The position numbers and the translations under genes are program-made. DNA of 11,742 bases from an uncultured Peptococcaceae bacterium (GTDB lineage Bacteria > Bacillota > Desulfotomaculia > Desulfotomaculales > Desulfallaceae), in contig CAJYBN010000081.1 in assembly GCA_913064925.1 (NCBI GenBank), forward strand, positions 1 to 11,742, written 5' to 3'. Below the pieces are notes generated by a model. That model did not search any database, had not been told where the DNA came from, and worked only from the letters and a program-made list of their open reading frames with translations. Shown piece after piece: positions 1 through 6,657 of the stretch. Positions within the stretch are counted from its first letter, which is position 1. Each line of letters opens with the position of its first letter.

Positions 1-438
1 TTGCTTACGCAAAAGAAAGCATGGCCCACGCCCGGCAGCTAAGAGAAGCCGTGCGGGAAACAGTTAACAACCTGGTGCTGGAGCTTGCTCGCGAATCCGG
101 CATCGACCCCGGCCACATTTATAAGATGACCGTGGTGGCCAATACCTGCATGCATCATTTGTTTTTGGGCCTGGACATGTCGCGCTTGGCGGAGGTGCAC
201 TTTGTTTCATCCTGTAACTGTTCCATGGATCTTGCTGCCTGTGAGCTAGGTATAAGCATCAATCCCCGGAGCAGAGTACTGGTTTTCCCTAACATAGCCG
301 GCTTTGTGGGGCGGCGATACCATAGGGGCGATTATGGGAGCGCTGGAGGTTTTAGCGCCCGGTAATCACCTGTTAATTGACATGGGAACCAACTGCGAGC
401 TGTATGGGAAACGCGCCTGGATAAGTGCAATTGATTAA
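1..438 (+). pseudogene. RACE/RamA-like corrinoid activator, broken C-terminal fragment
   Basis: Family role: ASKHA-fold iron-sulfur proteins that use ATP to re-reduce inactive Co(II) corrinoid proteins for methyltransferase systems. The frame is already open at position 3, so the gene starts left of the window. What is seen: a stretch reading NTCMHHLFLGLD, then INPRSRVLVFPNIAGFVG, both typical of the ATPase domain (DUF4445) of this family. At about 312 one extra base shifts the frame. The original frame then stops at 363-365, while the shifted frame continues with GGDTIGAIMGALEVLAPG and LLIDMGTNCEL, which is the expected family continuation. That frame ends at the TAA at 436-438, well short of the usual C-terminus, which should include a further conserved Gly-rich ATPase segment. 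Two lesions make a pseudogene likely; the frameshift alone could be a sequence error, but the truncation cannot. Its neighbour at 565 is a methyltransferase, which fits an old corrinoid cluster. Confidence 0.75.
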
Positions 439-450
439 GTGCAATTGATT
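423..450. repeat. Perfect tandem 14-bp direct repeat
   Basis: The unit AAGTGCAATTGATT occurs at 423-436 and again, with no gap, at 437-450. It lies exactly where the RACE-like reading frame stops matching its family and where the base composition turns AT-rich. It may be a junction scar, for example slippage or an insertion/excision event. No matching copy was noticed at the other end of the AT-rich segment. Confidence 0.85.
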
Positions 451-564
451 AGGTAGGTAATTGTTGTACAGATTAAAAGTATGCATAAGATCCGTGAGAA
501 ACAATGCTGCTCGTAGGGCTTCCGATTATTTTTCCGATATTTTTATAGAGAGGATGAATTTAGT

Positions 565-1467
565 ATGAAATCTTTTTTGGAAAAGTTAGAAGAGAAAGTG
601 CTTGTCGCTATGGGTGCAGTGGGAACGAATCTTGGCGCGCGGGGAATGAAACTAGGACAAAATGCAGCCCAATGGTGTTTTAATCACCCTGAAGAGTTTC
701 GAGGTTTAATAAAGCAATATGTCGATATTAATTGCGATATTCTAACAGCTGCATCCAGTTCAGCTAATAGATTAATCCTAAGCAAGTACGGGTTTCAGGA
801 TCAAACCAGGGAGATTAATATTAAGCTTGCCAGAATTGCCAAAGAGGTAGTTAGGGGGGATATGTATGTGGCAGGGACACTGTGTTCCATATCATTAGCT
901 ACGGGCCGGTTCTTATCACCACTTGGGGATCTTAGTTTTGAAGAGGTTTATGAAAGTTATAAGGAACAGGTTGAATCCTTGGCCGAGGGCGGGGTTGACC
1001 TTATTTGGGTAATAACCATGGCTGATATTGAAGAAGCGAGTACAGCCGTACGAGTTGTTAAAGAATGTACCGATCTTCCGGTTATTGCATCAATGGCTTT
1101 TAATCCTACATCTAAAGGTTTTAGGACTATAATGGGTGTTGACCCCCAAACGGCTGCTAGAAAGCTTCAGGAAGAGGGCGCTGATATAGTGGGAACAAAT
1201 TGTGGTGGTACAAGTATTGAAGATACTACTAAAATTATTCAGGAAATGAGAGAAGCATGTAGTTGTTATTTAGTCGCGAAGCCTAACGCCGGAACGCCCC
1301 ATCTGGTTCAGGGACAGACCGTTTACCCGGTAACTCCGGAGCAGATGGTAAAAGAAGTGCCAAATTGGATTAATGCTGGCGCAAGGATTATTTCAGGATG
1401 CTGTGGTGCAACATCGGATCACATTACTCAAATGATTACTGTAGTAAATCAAATGAAAAACAATTAA
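565..1467 (+). CDS. Zinc methyltransferase of the homocysteine S-methyltransferase fold, divergent substrate site
   Basis: A 300-residue single-domain protein spanning the usual length of the MetH N-terminal/BHMT/MmuM family, which moves methyl groups to or from a zinc-activated thiolate in a TIM barrel. The zinc triad is present: Cys213 in GTNCG and Cys279-Cys280 in GCCGA. The N-terminal loop reads AMGAVGTNLGARG where the family normally has an Asp (DGxxGT), so the homocysteine-contacting Asp is Met16. The family's ETNTF segment is AASSS (about 62-66). The acidic residue matching Glu159 of human BHMT falls on Ile150 (WVITMADIEEA). I infer a thiol/methyl-transfer enzyme with a substrate other than free homocysteine, or a corrinoid-dependent methyltransferase, because a corrinoid-activator remnant lies upstream. 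No corrinoid-binding protein is in the window. Start: ATG with AGAGG at 549-553. Codon use is AT-rich, unlike the flanking chromosome. Family certain, substrate unknown. Confidence 0.85.
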   Translation: MKSFLEKLEEKVLVAMGAVGTNLGARGMKLGQNAAQWCFNHPEEFRGLIKQYVDINCDILTAASSSANRLILSKYGFQDQTREINIKLARIAKEVVRGDMYVAGTLCSISLATGRFLSPLGDLSFEEVYESYKEQVESLAEGGVDLIWVITMADIEEASTAVRVVKECTDLPVIASMAFNPTSKGFRTIMGVDPQTAARKLQEEGADIVGTNCGGTSIEDTTKIIQEMREACSCYLVAKPNAGTPHLVQGQTVYPVTPEQMVKEVPNWINAGARIISGCCGATSDHITQMITVVNQMKNN

Positions 1468-1602
1468 AGAGAATCCGAGGTAACTTGATGTTTTTGTCCG
1501 AGTTCGAAGAATAAGTAATACTATGCAGGCGTATCCAGGGAAGCGTAGATTGATAAACGTTGGGAACATCTAAGTCAAAGGGTTAAATAAATTATATTAT
1601 TT

Positions 1603-1610
1603 AAGGAGGT
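1603..1610 (+). promoter_or_regulatory. Strong ribosome-binding site of the stress-protein gene
   Basis: AAGGAGGT, close to the full anti-16S complement, lies 7 bases before the ATG at 1618. It is much stronger than the site in front of the methyltransferase gene and suggests high translation of this protein. Confidence 0.7.
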
Positions 1611-1617
1611 TTAAAAT

Positions 1618-2070
1618 ATGCATAATAAAATCCTTTTACCCATTGATGGATCTGAAGATTCTTTTTGTGCTATTGATTATTGTATTAAACTTTTAAAAAA
1701 CATTAAACCTGAAAAAATTGTGCTCTTACATGTAGCTGCAATTCCAAGTCAGTTAGAATCATACTCTGGAAAACTGGGAGCGGCTTTTTACAAAATGAAA
1801 GATCAACTTCAAGAATACGGAGAAGAAATATTAAATAATGCAAAAAAAGAAATAATAGATAAAAATATAGATATTCCTATAGAAACAAAAATGATCTGGG
1901 GTCAACCGCAATACGAAATAGTCAAAGAAACTGAAAAAGGCAATTACGATTTAGTAATCATGAGCAACAGAGGTCTAAGCGGAATAAAAGGTTTCTTTAT
2001 TGGGAGTGTAAGTAATTATGTAATACACCATGTTCAATGTACGGTCATAATTGTTAAAAAGAGATTATAA
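1618..2070 (+). CDS. Universal stress protein (UspA family)
   Basis: A 150-residue cytoplasmic single-domain Usp, the normal length for the family. These small Rossmann-like dimers bind nucleotides and are induced by starvation or stress. Seen: the N-terminal strand KILLPIDGSED with Asp10, and the C-terminal nucleotide loop RGLSGIKGFFIGSVS, i.e. Gly119, nine residues, Gly129-Ser130. The first glycine of the full G-x2-G-x9-G-S pattern is Ser116, so ATP binding is likely but the loop is slightly off consensus. The end reads CTVIIVKK, the usual final strand. The gene sits 150 bases after the methyltransferase and 186 bases before the MmgE/PrpD gene, so it may be its own transcription unit. It is the most AT-rich gene of the window. 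The family call is firm; a specific role with its neighbours is not evident. Confidence 0.9.
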   Translation: MHNKILLPIDGSEDSFCAIDYCIKLLKNIKPEKIVLLHVAAIPSQLESYSGKLGAAFYKMKDQLQEYGEEILNNAKKEIIDKNIDIPIETKMIWGQPQYEIVKETEKGNYDLVIMSNRGLSGIKGFFIGSVSNYVIHHVQCTVIIVKKRL

Positions 2071-2194
2071 ATAAAATTAGTATAATTGTATCAAAGATTT
2101 TTCTGGTTTGTTTAAGGACATAAATACATTGAAACAGTCTGGTAAAAGCTAAAGCTCAGTTAATTTTACTGGGATGCGGTACACACATGCCAAG

Positions 2195-2224
2195 TTGACA
2201 GAAGTTACTCAATTAACCTGTATT
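2195..2224 (+). promoter_or_regulatory. Candidate sigma-A promoter before the MmgE/PrpD gene
   Basis: A consensus -35 box TTGACA at 2195-2200 is followed after 18 bases by TGTATT at 2219-2224. Transcription would begin near 2231, leaving a short leader with the ribosome-binding site AAGGGGTG (2241-2248) before the ATG at 2257. The -35 is perfect; the -10 is weak. Confidence 0.4.
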
Positions 2225-2256
2225 ATTGCAAAAATAATTAAAGGGGTGTAGCCCGT

Positions 2257-3653
2257 ATGGAAGCAACGCAAAAAATAGCTGAGTTTATTGTAGGGTTAGA
2301 GTATTCTCAAATACCTTCACCTGTAATTGAAATGGCAAAAACAGCCATAACAGACTGCATAGGAGTAACGATTGCAGGTTTTGGTGATGAAATCGGTCAT
2401 ATTCTGACTGGTTGGCTGCGTAATGAGGGGGGAAATCCCAGGTGTGGTGTCATCGGGTGTGGGTTTAAAACTTCACCGTCTCTTGCCGCGCTGGTTACTG
2501 GGACTGCCGGCCATGCTTTGGATTTTGATGATGCCAATCTTGCCATGCACGGGCATCCCAGCGTTCCAATTTTACCGGTTATTTTAGCATTAGGAGAAGA
2601 CAAGAAAATTAGTGGCCAAAAGGCTTTAGAGGCTTATGTTGTAGGGTTTGAAGTTGAAACTAAAGTTGGTATAGCTACGGCCATTCCTCATTATTTAAGT
2701 GGGTGGCATACCACTGGAACCCTTGGAGCGCTTGGCGCTGCTTCCGCTGCGGCAAAAATACTGGGACTAAATGTTGAGAGGACAAAAATGGCATTAGGTA
2801 TAGCTGCTTCATTAGCATCCGGGTTACGCCAGAACTTTGGCAGCATGACTAAACCCTTTCACGCCGGGCATGCTGCTTGGGCCGGTTTAATAGCAGCCCA
2901 ATTAGCATCAGCTGGTTTTACTGCTGATGCAAACATCATGGAAACTCCCCTTGGCTTTGCGAATGTTTTTTGTGGCCCCGGAAAATATAAGTTTGAAGGG
3001 GCAATAGACAAACTAGGTAATCCTTATGGTTTGTTGGAGTTGGGCGGATTAATGATCAAAAAATACCCATGCTGTGCCGAAGCTCATAGAGCTATTGATG
3101 CTCTTCTTCAGCTTATTGAACAAAAGCAAATATCAGCCGTCAGATAAAAGAAATTATATGCTTAGTACAGGATCGAGTACCGCGAGTACTCATACACGAT
3201 GATCCCAAAAGCGGTCTTGAAGGCAAATTTAGTATGCAGCATTGCCTGGCTGTGGCCTTATTAGAGGGTCATTTAAGTTTGGATCACTTTACAGATAATT
3301 ATGTTTTAAATCCACGGGTCCGAGAAATTCACAAGAAAATAACAATGAAGGTTGACCCTGAGCAGAAAGGCCGGGAAAGTATTTTTACGGAGTACAGTAC
3401 AGTGATTATACGCATGAATGATGGGCAGGAATTCCAGGCTTCCGTGCAAAAACCAAAAGGTTCGATAGATAATCCGTTAACTGAGGACGAGTTGCAGAAC
3501 AAATATAGGGACTGCTGCTCTAAAGTTTTAACATCTGAAAGTATTGATAAATCTTTTAACATGTTGAGGAGATTGGAAGATTTAGATGATATCGGTGAAC
3601 TGGTGGATCTATTAACTTTTGGTTTGCATGCCGGGCCAAATTCTCATTCGTAA
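2257..3653 (+). pseudogene. MmgE/PrpD-family dehydratase/decarboxylase/epimerase, split by a frameshift
   Basis: The family includes 2-methylcitrate dehydratase, cis-aconitate decarboxylase and iminodisuccinate epimerase. The first open part, 2257-3147, gives 296 residues and stops at a TAA. The rest is in another frame: from about 3135 it reads QIKEIICLVQDRVPRVLI, then GLEGKFSMQHCLAV and on to the TAA at 3651-3653. One missing base near 3140 explains the break; repaired, the protein would be about 465 residues, the normal family length. Landmarks in the first part: HALDFDD at 86-92, GWHTTG at 149-154, TKPFHAGHAA at 198-207 and KKYPCCAEAH at 268-277. These match the Asp, His and Lys positions that form the active site of cis-aconitate decarboxylase. 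The absence of other damage means this is either a very young pseudogene or a sequence error. The reaction cannot be assigned. It probably shares a pathway with the SDR enzyme 94 bases downstream. Confidence 0.85.
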
Positions 3654-3732
3654 ACGCGGCTATGGGTTCTAATTATGATTATCCGGGTATGCAAAATTAT
3701 GAATATTAATTAAGTAGATTAAAATAAATCGT

Positions 3733-3740
3733 TAGGAGGT
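3733..3740 (+). promoter_or_regulatory. Ribosome-binding site that fixes a TTG start
   Basis: TAGGAGGT lies 7 bases before TTG at 3748-3750. The reading frame has no ATG nearby at a workable distance, and the TTG start gives the usual SDR N-terminus. Confidence 0.75.
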
Positions 3741-3747
3741 TTATTCA

Positions 3748-4515
3748 TTGACTTTAGAAGTTTTTGGATTGGAAGGCAAAACGGCAATAGTTACCGGTGG
3801 TAATAGCGGTTTAGGAAAAGCAATTGCTACCGCACTTTATGAAGCGGGAGCGAATGTGGTAATTTGCGGCCGTGACAAGGCAAAGCTGGACCAGACCATC
3901 GAGGGGATTAATGATGATTACAGGTTTAAAGGCATAGTGGCAGATGTAAGGGAAAAATCTGAAGTAAATAAATTGTTAGCCTTTACCGTTGAAAATTTTA
4001 AAAGCGTAAATATTATGGTAAATAATGCCGGAATTGTATATATCAAACCGGCATTGGAATATACCGAAGCTGATTGGAAGAGTATTTGGGAAATAAACGT
4101 TATGGGTGTTTTTTATGGTTGCTGTGCTGTTGCCAATTACTGGATTAACAACAACATGCCCGGGAAGATAATTAATATATCTTCGGTGGCCGGGTTAAGA
4201 GGATATCCAGGCATTTACGTGGGTTACAGTACCACAAAAGCTGCCGTTGTCAATATGACAAGAGCCCTTGCCATAGAGTGGGCACCTTATCGTATTAATG
4301 TCAACTGTATAGCTCCCGGCCGTTTTGACACAGAAATGAACCGGGACAGGCATTCCGATCCCAAGGAACTGGAGAAAATAACCAGAAGGATTCCCCTAGG
4401 AAGAGTTGGAATGCCTTGGGAAATCGGGCCTTTGGCCGTCTACCTATCCAGTCAAGCTTCTGATTTTATGACCGGTGAAGTAATTCTGCTTGATGGGGGT
4501 AGTTTTCAGGTTTGA
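3748..4515 (+). CDS. Short-chain dehydrogenase/reductase (classical SDR)
   Basis: A 255-residue cytoplasmic NAD(P)-dependent oxidoreductase of classical SDR size that interconverts an alcohol and a ketone. In order: nucleotide loop TGGNSGLG (16-23), Asp66 in ADVRE, NNAG (92-95), Asn117, catalytic Ser146 in NISSVAG, and YSTTK (Tyr160, Lys164). After that come APG (189-191) and a C-terminal LLDGG. Arg42 just after the second strand (CGRD) favours NADP(H) over NAD(H). It starts at TTG 3748 behind a strong ribosome-binding site. Overall it resembles the FabG/gluconate 5-dehydrogenase branch, but the substrate cannot be read from the sequence. It is 94 bases after the MmgE/PrpD gene on the same strand, suggesting a shared catabolic step. 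AT-rich codon use ties it to the acquired segment. Confidence 0.92.
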   Translation: MTLEVFGLEGKTAIVTGGNSGLGKAIATALYEAGANVVICGRDKAKLDQTIEGINDDYRFKGIVADVREKSEVNKLLAFTVENFKSVNIMVNNAGIVYIKPALEYTEADWKSIWEINVMGVFYGCCAVANYWINNNMPGKIINISSVAGLRGYPGIYVGYSTTKAAVVNMTRALAIEWAPYRINVNCIAPGRFDTEMNRDRHSDPKELEKITRRIPLGRVGMPWEIGPLAVYLSSQASDFMTGEVILLDGGSFQV

Positions 4516-4522
4516 TTGAACT

Positions 4523-4542
4523 ACCAAAGGATAATCCTTGGT
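4523..4542 (+). terminator. Possible weak terminator after the SDR gene
   Basis: ACCAAAGGA pairs with TCCTTGGT around a TAA loop, with one bulged base, starting 8 bases after the SDR stop. The following tract (TAACCCTTTATTG) is only moderately T-rich. A second small hairpin, CCTTC/GAAGG, lies at 4565-4578. Confidence 0.35.
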
Positions 4543-4610
4543 TAACCCTTTATTGTTAGAGCAGCCTTCTTTGGAAGGTAACAAATGGAAATTATAATGG
4601 ATAAACCAAA

Positions 4611-5060
4611 TTAAGCTGCAGCTACTGAACTGCCCAGCACCTCAGACCAAACGTTAAAGGCACATTCTTTGACAGCATGCTCCACCCAAGCATCCAGGTG
4701 TTGATTCATAGCAACAAAATGAGCGCGCCAATACCAGGCTTTAAGACTCCTTACCCGGCAGCGCTCCAGCTCATAATCCTTTTTCTTGCGGCTAAAAGAA
4801 CGCTCCGAACCGGAACGCAACCTATGCACCGATTTCCACGTCTCGGAATTGCGAGGTGTAGGCGTAAACAAGCGCAAATCATCACTGGGCTTGGTATAAA
4901 CCGTTTGGCCGTAAGAAGAAGGCGAACAAAGAGAAACACAGCGCACCTCGGCCTTGACCCGCCTACTGCCGGCAAACTTGGGACAGCGCCACTTTAAACG
5001 ATTGCGGGTCTTATCATAACCGCCAAAAACCATACAAAAGCCATGGTAAAAAAATACCAT
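4611..5060 (-). mobile_element. C-terminal remnant of a DDE-type transposase
   Basis: A 149-residue minus-strand frame. Its beginning, GYDKTRNRLKWRCP, and its later part with SERSFSRKKKDYELERCRVR and LKAWYWRAHFVAMNQHLDAW look like the middle and C-terminus of DDE transposases of insertion sequences common in clostridial genomes. In these, a conserved Glu sits in the xSERxFSR motif. The N-terminal half with the first catalytic Asp residues is absent: an in-frame TAG lies directly before the ATG at 5060 and nothing recognisable continues upstream. I could not identify terminal inverted repeats. The element is therefore dead by itself. It marks the right edge of the AT-rich segment and is a trace of how that segment arrived or was rearranged. 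The exact IS family is not assigned. Confidence 0.65.
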
Positions 5061-5164
5061 CTAGCGCCATTAGCTTATTTATGATGATTAGGCTTAAATA
5101 TCATATAATATCTTTAATAATGTCGGTATATTAGCTATTTTTATTCCTGCATTGACTGGAGGTG

Positions 5165-5194
5165 AAAATAAAAAAGCCCTCTTTCAAAGGGCTT
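5165..5194 (-). terminator. Hairpin with T tract, minus-strand orientation
   Basis: AAGCCCT (5174-5180) pairs with AGGGCTT (5188-5194) around a 7-base loop. The A-rich run on its left becomes TTTTTTATTTT on the minus strand, giving an intrinsic terminator for leftward transcription. No minus-strand gene lies to its right, so it is an orphan; it may shield the left segment from antisense transcription or be a leftover. Confidence 0.5.
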
Positions 5195-5205
5195 GATAGG
5201 TGTGG

Positions 5206-5222
5206 TTTCGGACTTTCCGAAA
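5206..5222. repeat. Perfect 7-bp inverted repeat
   Basis: TTTCGGA and TCCGAAA flank a 3-base loop, forming a compact hairpin 105 bases before ccdA. There is no T tract after it. Possible operator, or end of a lost insertion sequence. Confidence 0.6.
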
Positions 5223-5240
5223 GTATTCAAAAATATAAAG

Positions 5241-5283
5241 GGGTATACCCGGACGGGCGGCGATATTAATTATCGTATCCGGG
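5241..5283. promoter_or_regulatory. Palindrome and nested stem-loop upstream of ccdA
   Basis: GGGTATACCC at 5241-5250 is a perfect palindrome. Overlapping it, CCCGGA (5248-5253) pairs with TCCGGG (5278-5283), and inside this CGATA (5261-5265) pairs with TATCG (5271-5275) around TTAAT. These two structures share bases and could exclude one another, as in an operator or attenuator. The ccdA start has only a weak ribosome-binding site, so the leader may matter for expression. Function is inferred from position only. Confidence 0.4.
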
Positions 5284-5326
5284 CCGCTCAGCTCGGGGAT
5301 AATGAAACCGAACGGAACGGGTCAAG

Positions 5327-6025
5327 ATGGATAAACTAACGATATTTAACGCGGGTGTGGCTTTCGCCTTCGGTTTTCTTTCCTTTTTGTCGCCATGCGT
5401 GCTGCCGCTGCTGCCCGGTTACCTTTTTTACATCGCGGGGCGGGAGGCCGGGGACGGGCAGCCGGTGTACCGCAGCCGTGTTGTCCGAAACAGTATCGTT
5501 TTTGTCCTGGCCTTTAGCCTGCTGTTCATGGCCATGGGCGCGGCGGCCAGCGGTATTGGGCAGTGGCTGAACCAGCACCGGGAGCCATTGACCCGCGCGG
5601 CGGGCGCGGTCATGATCATTTTTGGCCTGCACGTGAGCGAGGTGCTGCCCCTCAAGGTTTTATACCGGCAGGCCCGCTGGCTGCCCACCCGGCATTTTTC
5701 CGGCTGGCCGGGTGCCTTTATCATGGGCCTTTCTTTTGCGGCGGCCTGGACTCCGTGCGTGGGGCCGGTGCTGGCTTCCATTTTGCTGCTGGCGGGCAGA
5801 ACGGAGACGGTGGGCCAGGGTATGGCTCTGCTGGGCTTTTATTCCCTGGGGCTGGCTGTGCCCTTTGTTCTGGCGGCCGCGGGCGCCGGCTTTGTGCACC
5901 GCTGGTTGGAAAAGAAAAGCACCGTTTTGCCCTACGTCAATGCTGTCAGCGGCGGGCTGCTGATGGCCATGGGGGTTTTGCTGCTGGCCGGTTTGTGGGA
6001 TGGTCTGGCCGCGCTTTTTTACTAG
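5327..6025 (+). CDS. ccdA: CcdA-type thiol-disulfide transmembrane transporter
   Basis: A 232-residue membrane protein of the CcdA/DsbD-beta family. It carries electrons from cytoplasmic thioredoxin across the membrane to extracytoplasmic thioredoxin-like proteins, for cytochrome c maturation or other disulfide reduction. The two redox cysteines are in the expected places: Cys24 in SPCVLPLLPGY and Cys144 in TPCVGPVL. About six hydrophobic segments are seen near residues 8-38, 55-77, 88-106, 128-156, 165-190 and 204-229. The N-terminal half of the fold repeats in the C-terminal half around the two Cys-Pro loops. The start is ATG 5327 with a poor ribosome-binding site; translation may be limited or aided by the leader structures. 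A TlpA/ResA-like partner follows 74 bases downstream on the same strand, the typical two-gene unit. Codon use is GC-rich like the rest of the chromosome. Confidence 0.9.
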   Translation: MDKLTIFNAGVAFAFGFLSFLSPCVLPLLPGYLFYIAGREAGDGQPVYRSRVVRNSIVFVLAFSLLFMAMGAAASGIGQWLNQHREPLTRAAGAVMIIFGLHVSEVLPLKVLYRQARWLPTRHFSGWPGAFIMGLSFAAAWTPCVGPVLASILLLAGRTETVGQGMALLGFYSLGLAVPFVLAAAGAGFVHRWLEKKSTVLPYVNAVSGGLLMAMGVLLLAGLWDGLAALFY

Positions 6026-6099
6026 TGCCGTCTTGTCTTGCCCGGCGGGGGCAGGAACCGGCTGGCGCCGGTAAAATGTTGTTACGGGAGTGAGAATGG

Positions 6100-6657
6100 A
6101 TGAAGACTAAGGGGCTGGCCGTGTTAATCGCCGTTGTTCTGGTGGCCGGGGGGTTATGGGCCACTGCGGGCGACCGGCCGGGCGAGGTAAAAGTGGCGGG
6201 CGAGGTGGCGCTGACCCTGCCCGGGGAACAAAAGACGGTACGGCCGGACCACACGCCGCCCGACTTTTTTATCATCCGCGAGGGCGAAGAACCTGTAACG
6301 CTGGCCGGCTTGCGGGGCAGGTACGTGTTCATTAACTTCTGGAACACCTGGTGCCCGCCCTGCCGCGGAGAAATGCCCGACCTGGAGAGGTTTTACCGGG
6401 AATACAGGGATGAGAACGTGGAATTCCTGTTTATCAATATCACTGCCCAGGAAAAATCGGTCCGCGACGTTAACGCTTTTCTGGCCGAGAGCAAATACTC
6501 CCTGCCGGTTTATCTCGACCGGCAGGGAGAGGTAGCCAGGGCATACGGCATCCGGGGTATTCCCACCACGCTGGTGATCGACCCGGCGGGCGAAATCATT
6601 TACGCCGCCGCCGGTCCGGTCAGTTACGAAAAAGCTAAGTCGCTGATAGGCGGCTAA
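6100..6657 (+). CDS. TlpA/ResA-like membrane-anchored thioredoxin
   Basis: A 185-residue extracytoplasmic thiol-disulfide oxidoreductase. Residues 5-22 form an uncleaved signal anchor or signal peptide without a lipobox Cys. The thioredoxin domain starts near 53 (PPDFFIIREGEEPVTL) and carries the WCPPC active site with Cys85 and Cys88, the helix-embedded EMPDLERF, and the cis-proline loop GIPTT with Pro155. The WCPPC variant and the FINFWNTW lead-in are typical of ResA/TlpA reductases that keep apocytochrome c or other secreted proteins reduced. It would receive electrons from the CcdA protein encoded just upstream. The start is ATG 6100, preceded by GGGAG at 6086-6090; the ATG at 6096 is in another frame and stops after four codons. 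The stop codon TAA overlaps the stop of the convergent gene (CTAA, 6654-6657), so no separate terminator fits between them. Confidence 0.88.
   Translation: MKTKGLAVLIAVVLVAGGLWATAGDRPGEVKVAGEVALTLPGEQKTVRPDHTPPDFFIIREGEEPVTLAGLRGRYVFINFWNTWCPPCRGEMPDLERFYREYRDENVEFLFINITAQEKSVRDVNAFLAESKYSLPVYLDRQGEVARAYGIRGIPTTLVIDPAGEIIYAAAGPVSYEKAKSLIGG

Noticed and set aside
3662..3709. A 15-codon ORF between the MmgE/PrpD and SDR genes, rich in Tyr and Asn.
   Set aside because: No ribosome-binding site and no conserved feature; in AT-rich DNA such ORFs arise by chance.
4677..4997. A 106-codon plus-strand frame opposite the transposase remnant.
   Set aside because: It is the antisense of transposase-like coding sequence and shows no domain.
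5104..5109. A perfect TATAAT box before the ccdA leader.
   Set aside because: No -35-like sequence lies 16-18 bases upstream and the region is AT-rich, so a chance match is likely.
5174..5283. Consecutive hairpins considered as a CRISPR or repeat array.
   Set aside because: The stems differ from each other in sequence and spacing; there is no repeated unit.
5563..6093. A long 176-codon frame overlapping ccdA on the same strand.
   Set aside because: It has Gly/Ala/Arg-rich composition typical of an alternative frame in GC-rich DNA, while ccdA in the other frame has both conserved Cys-Pro motifs.
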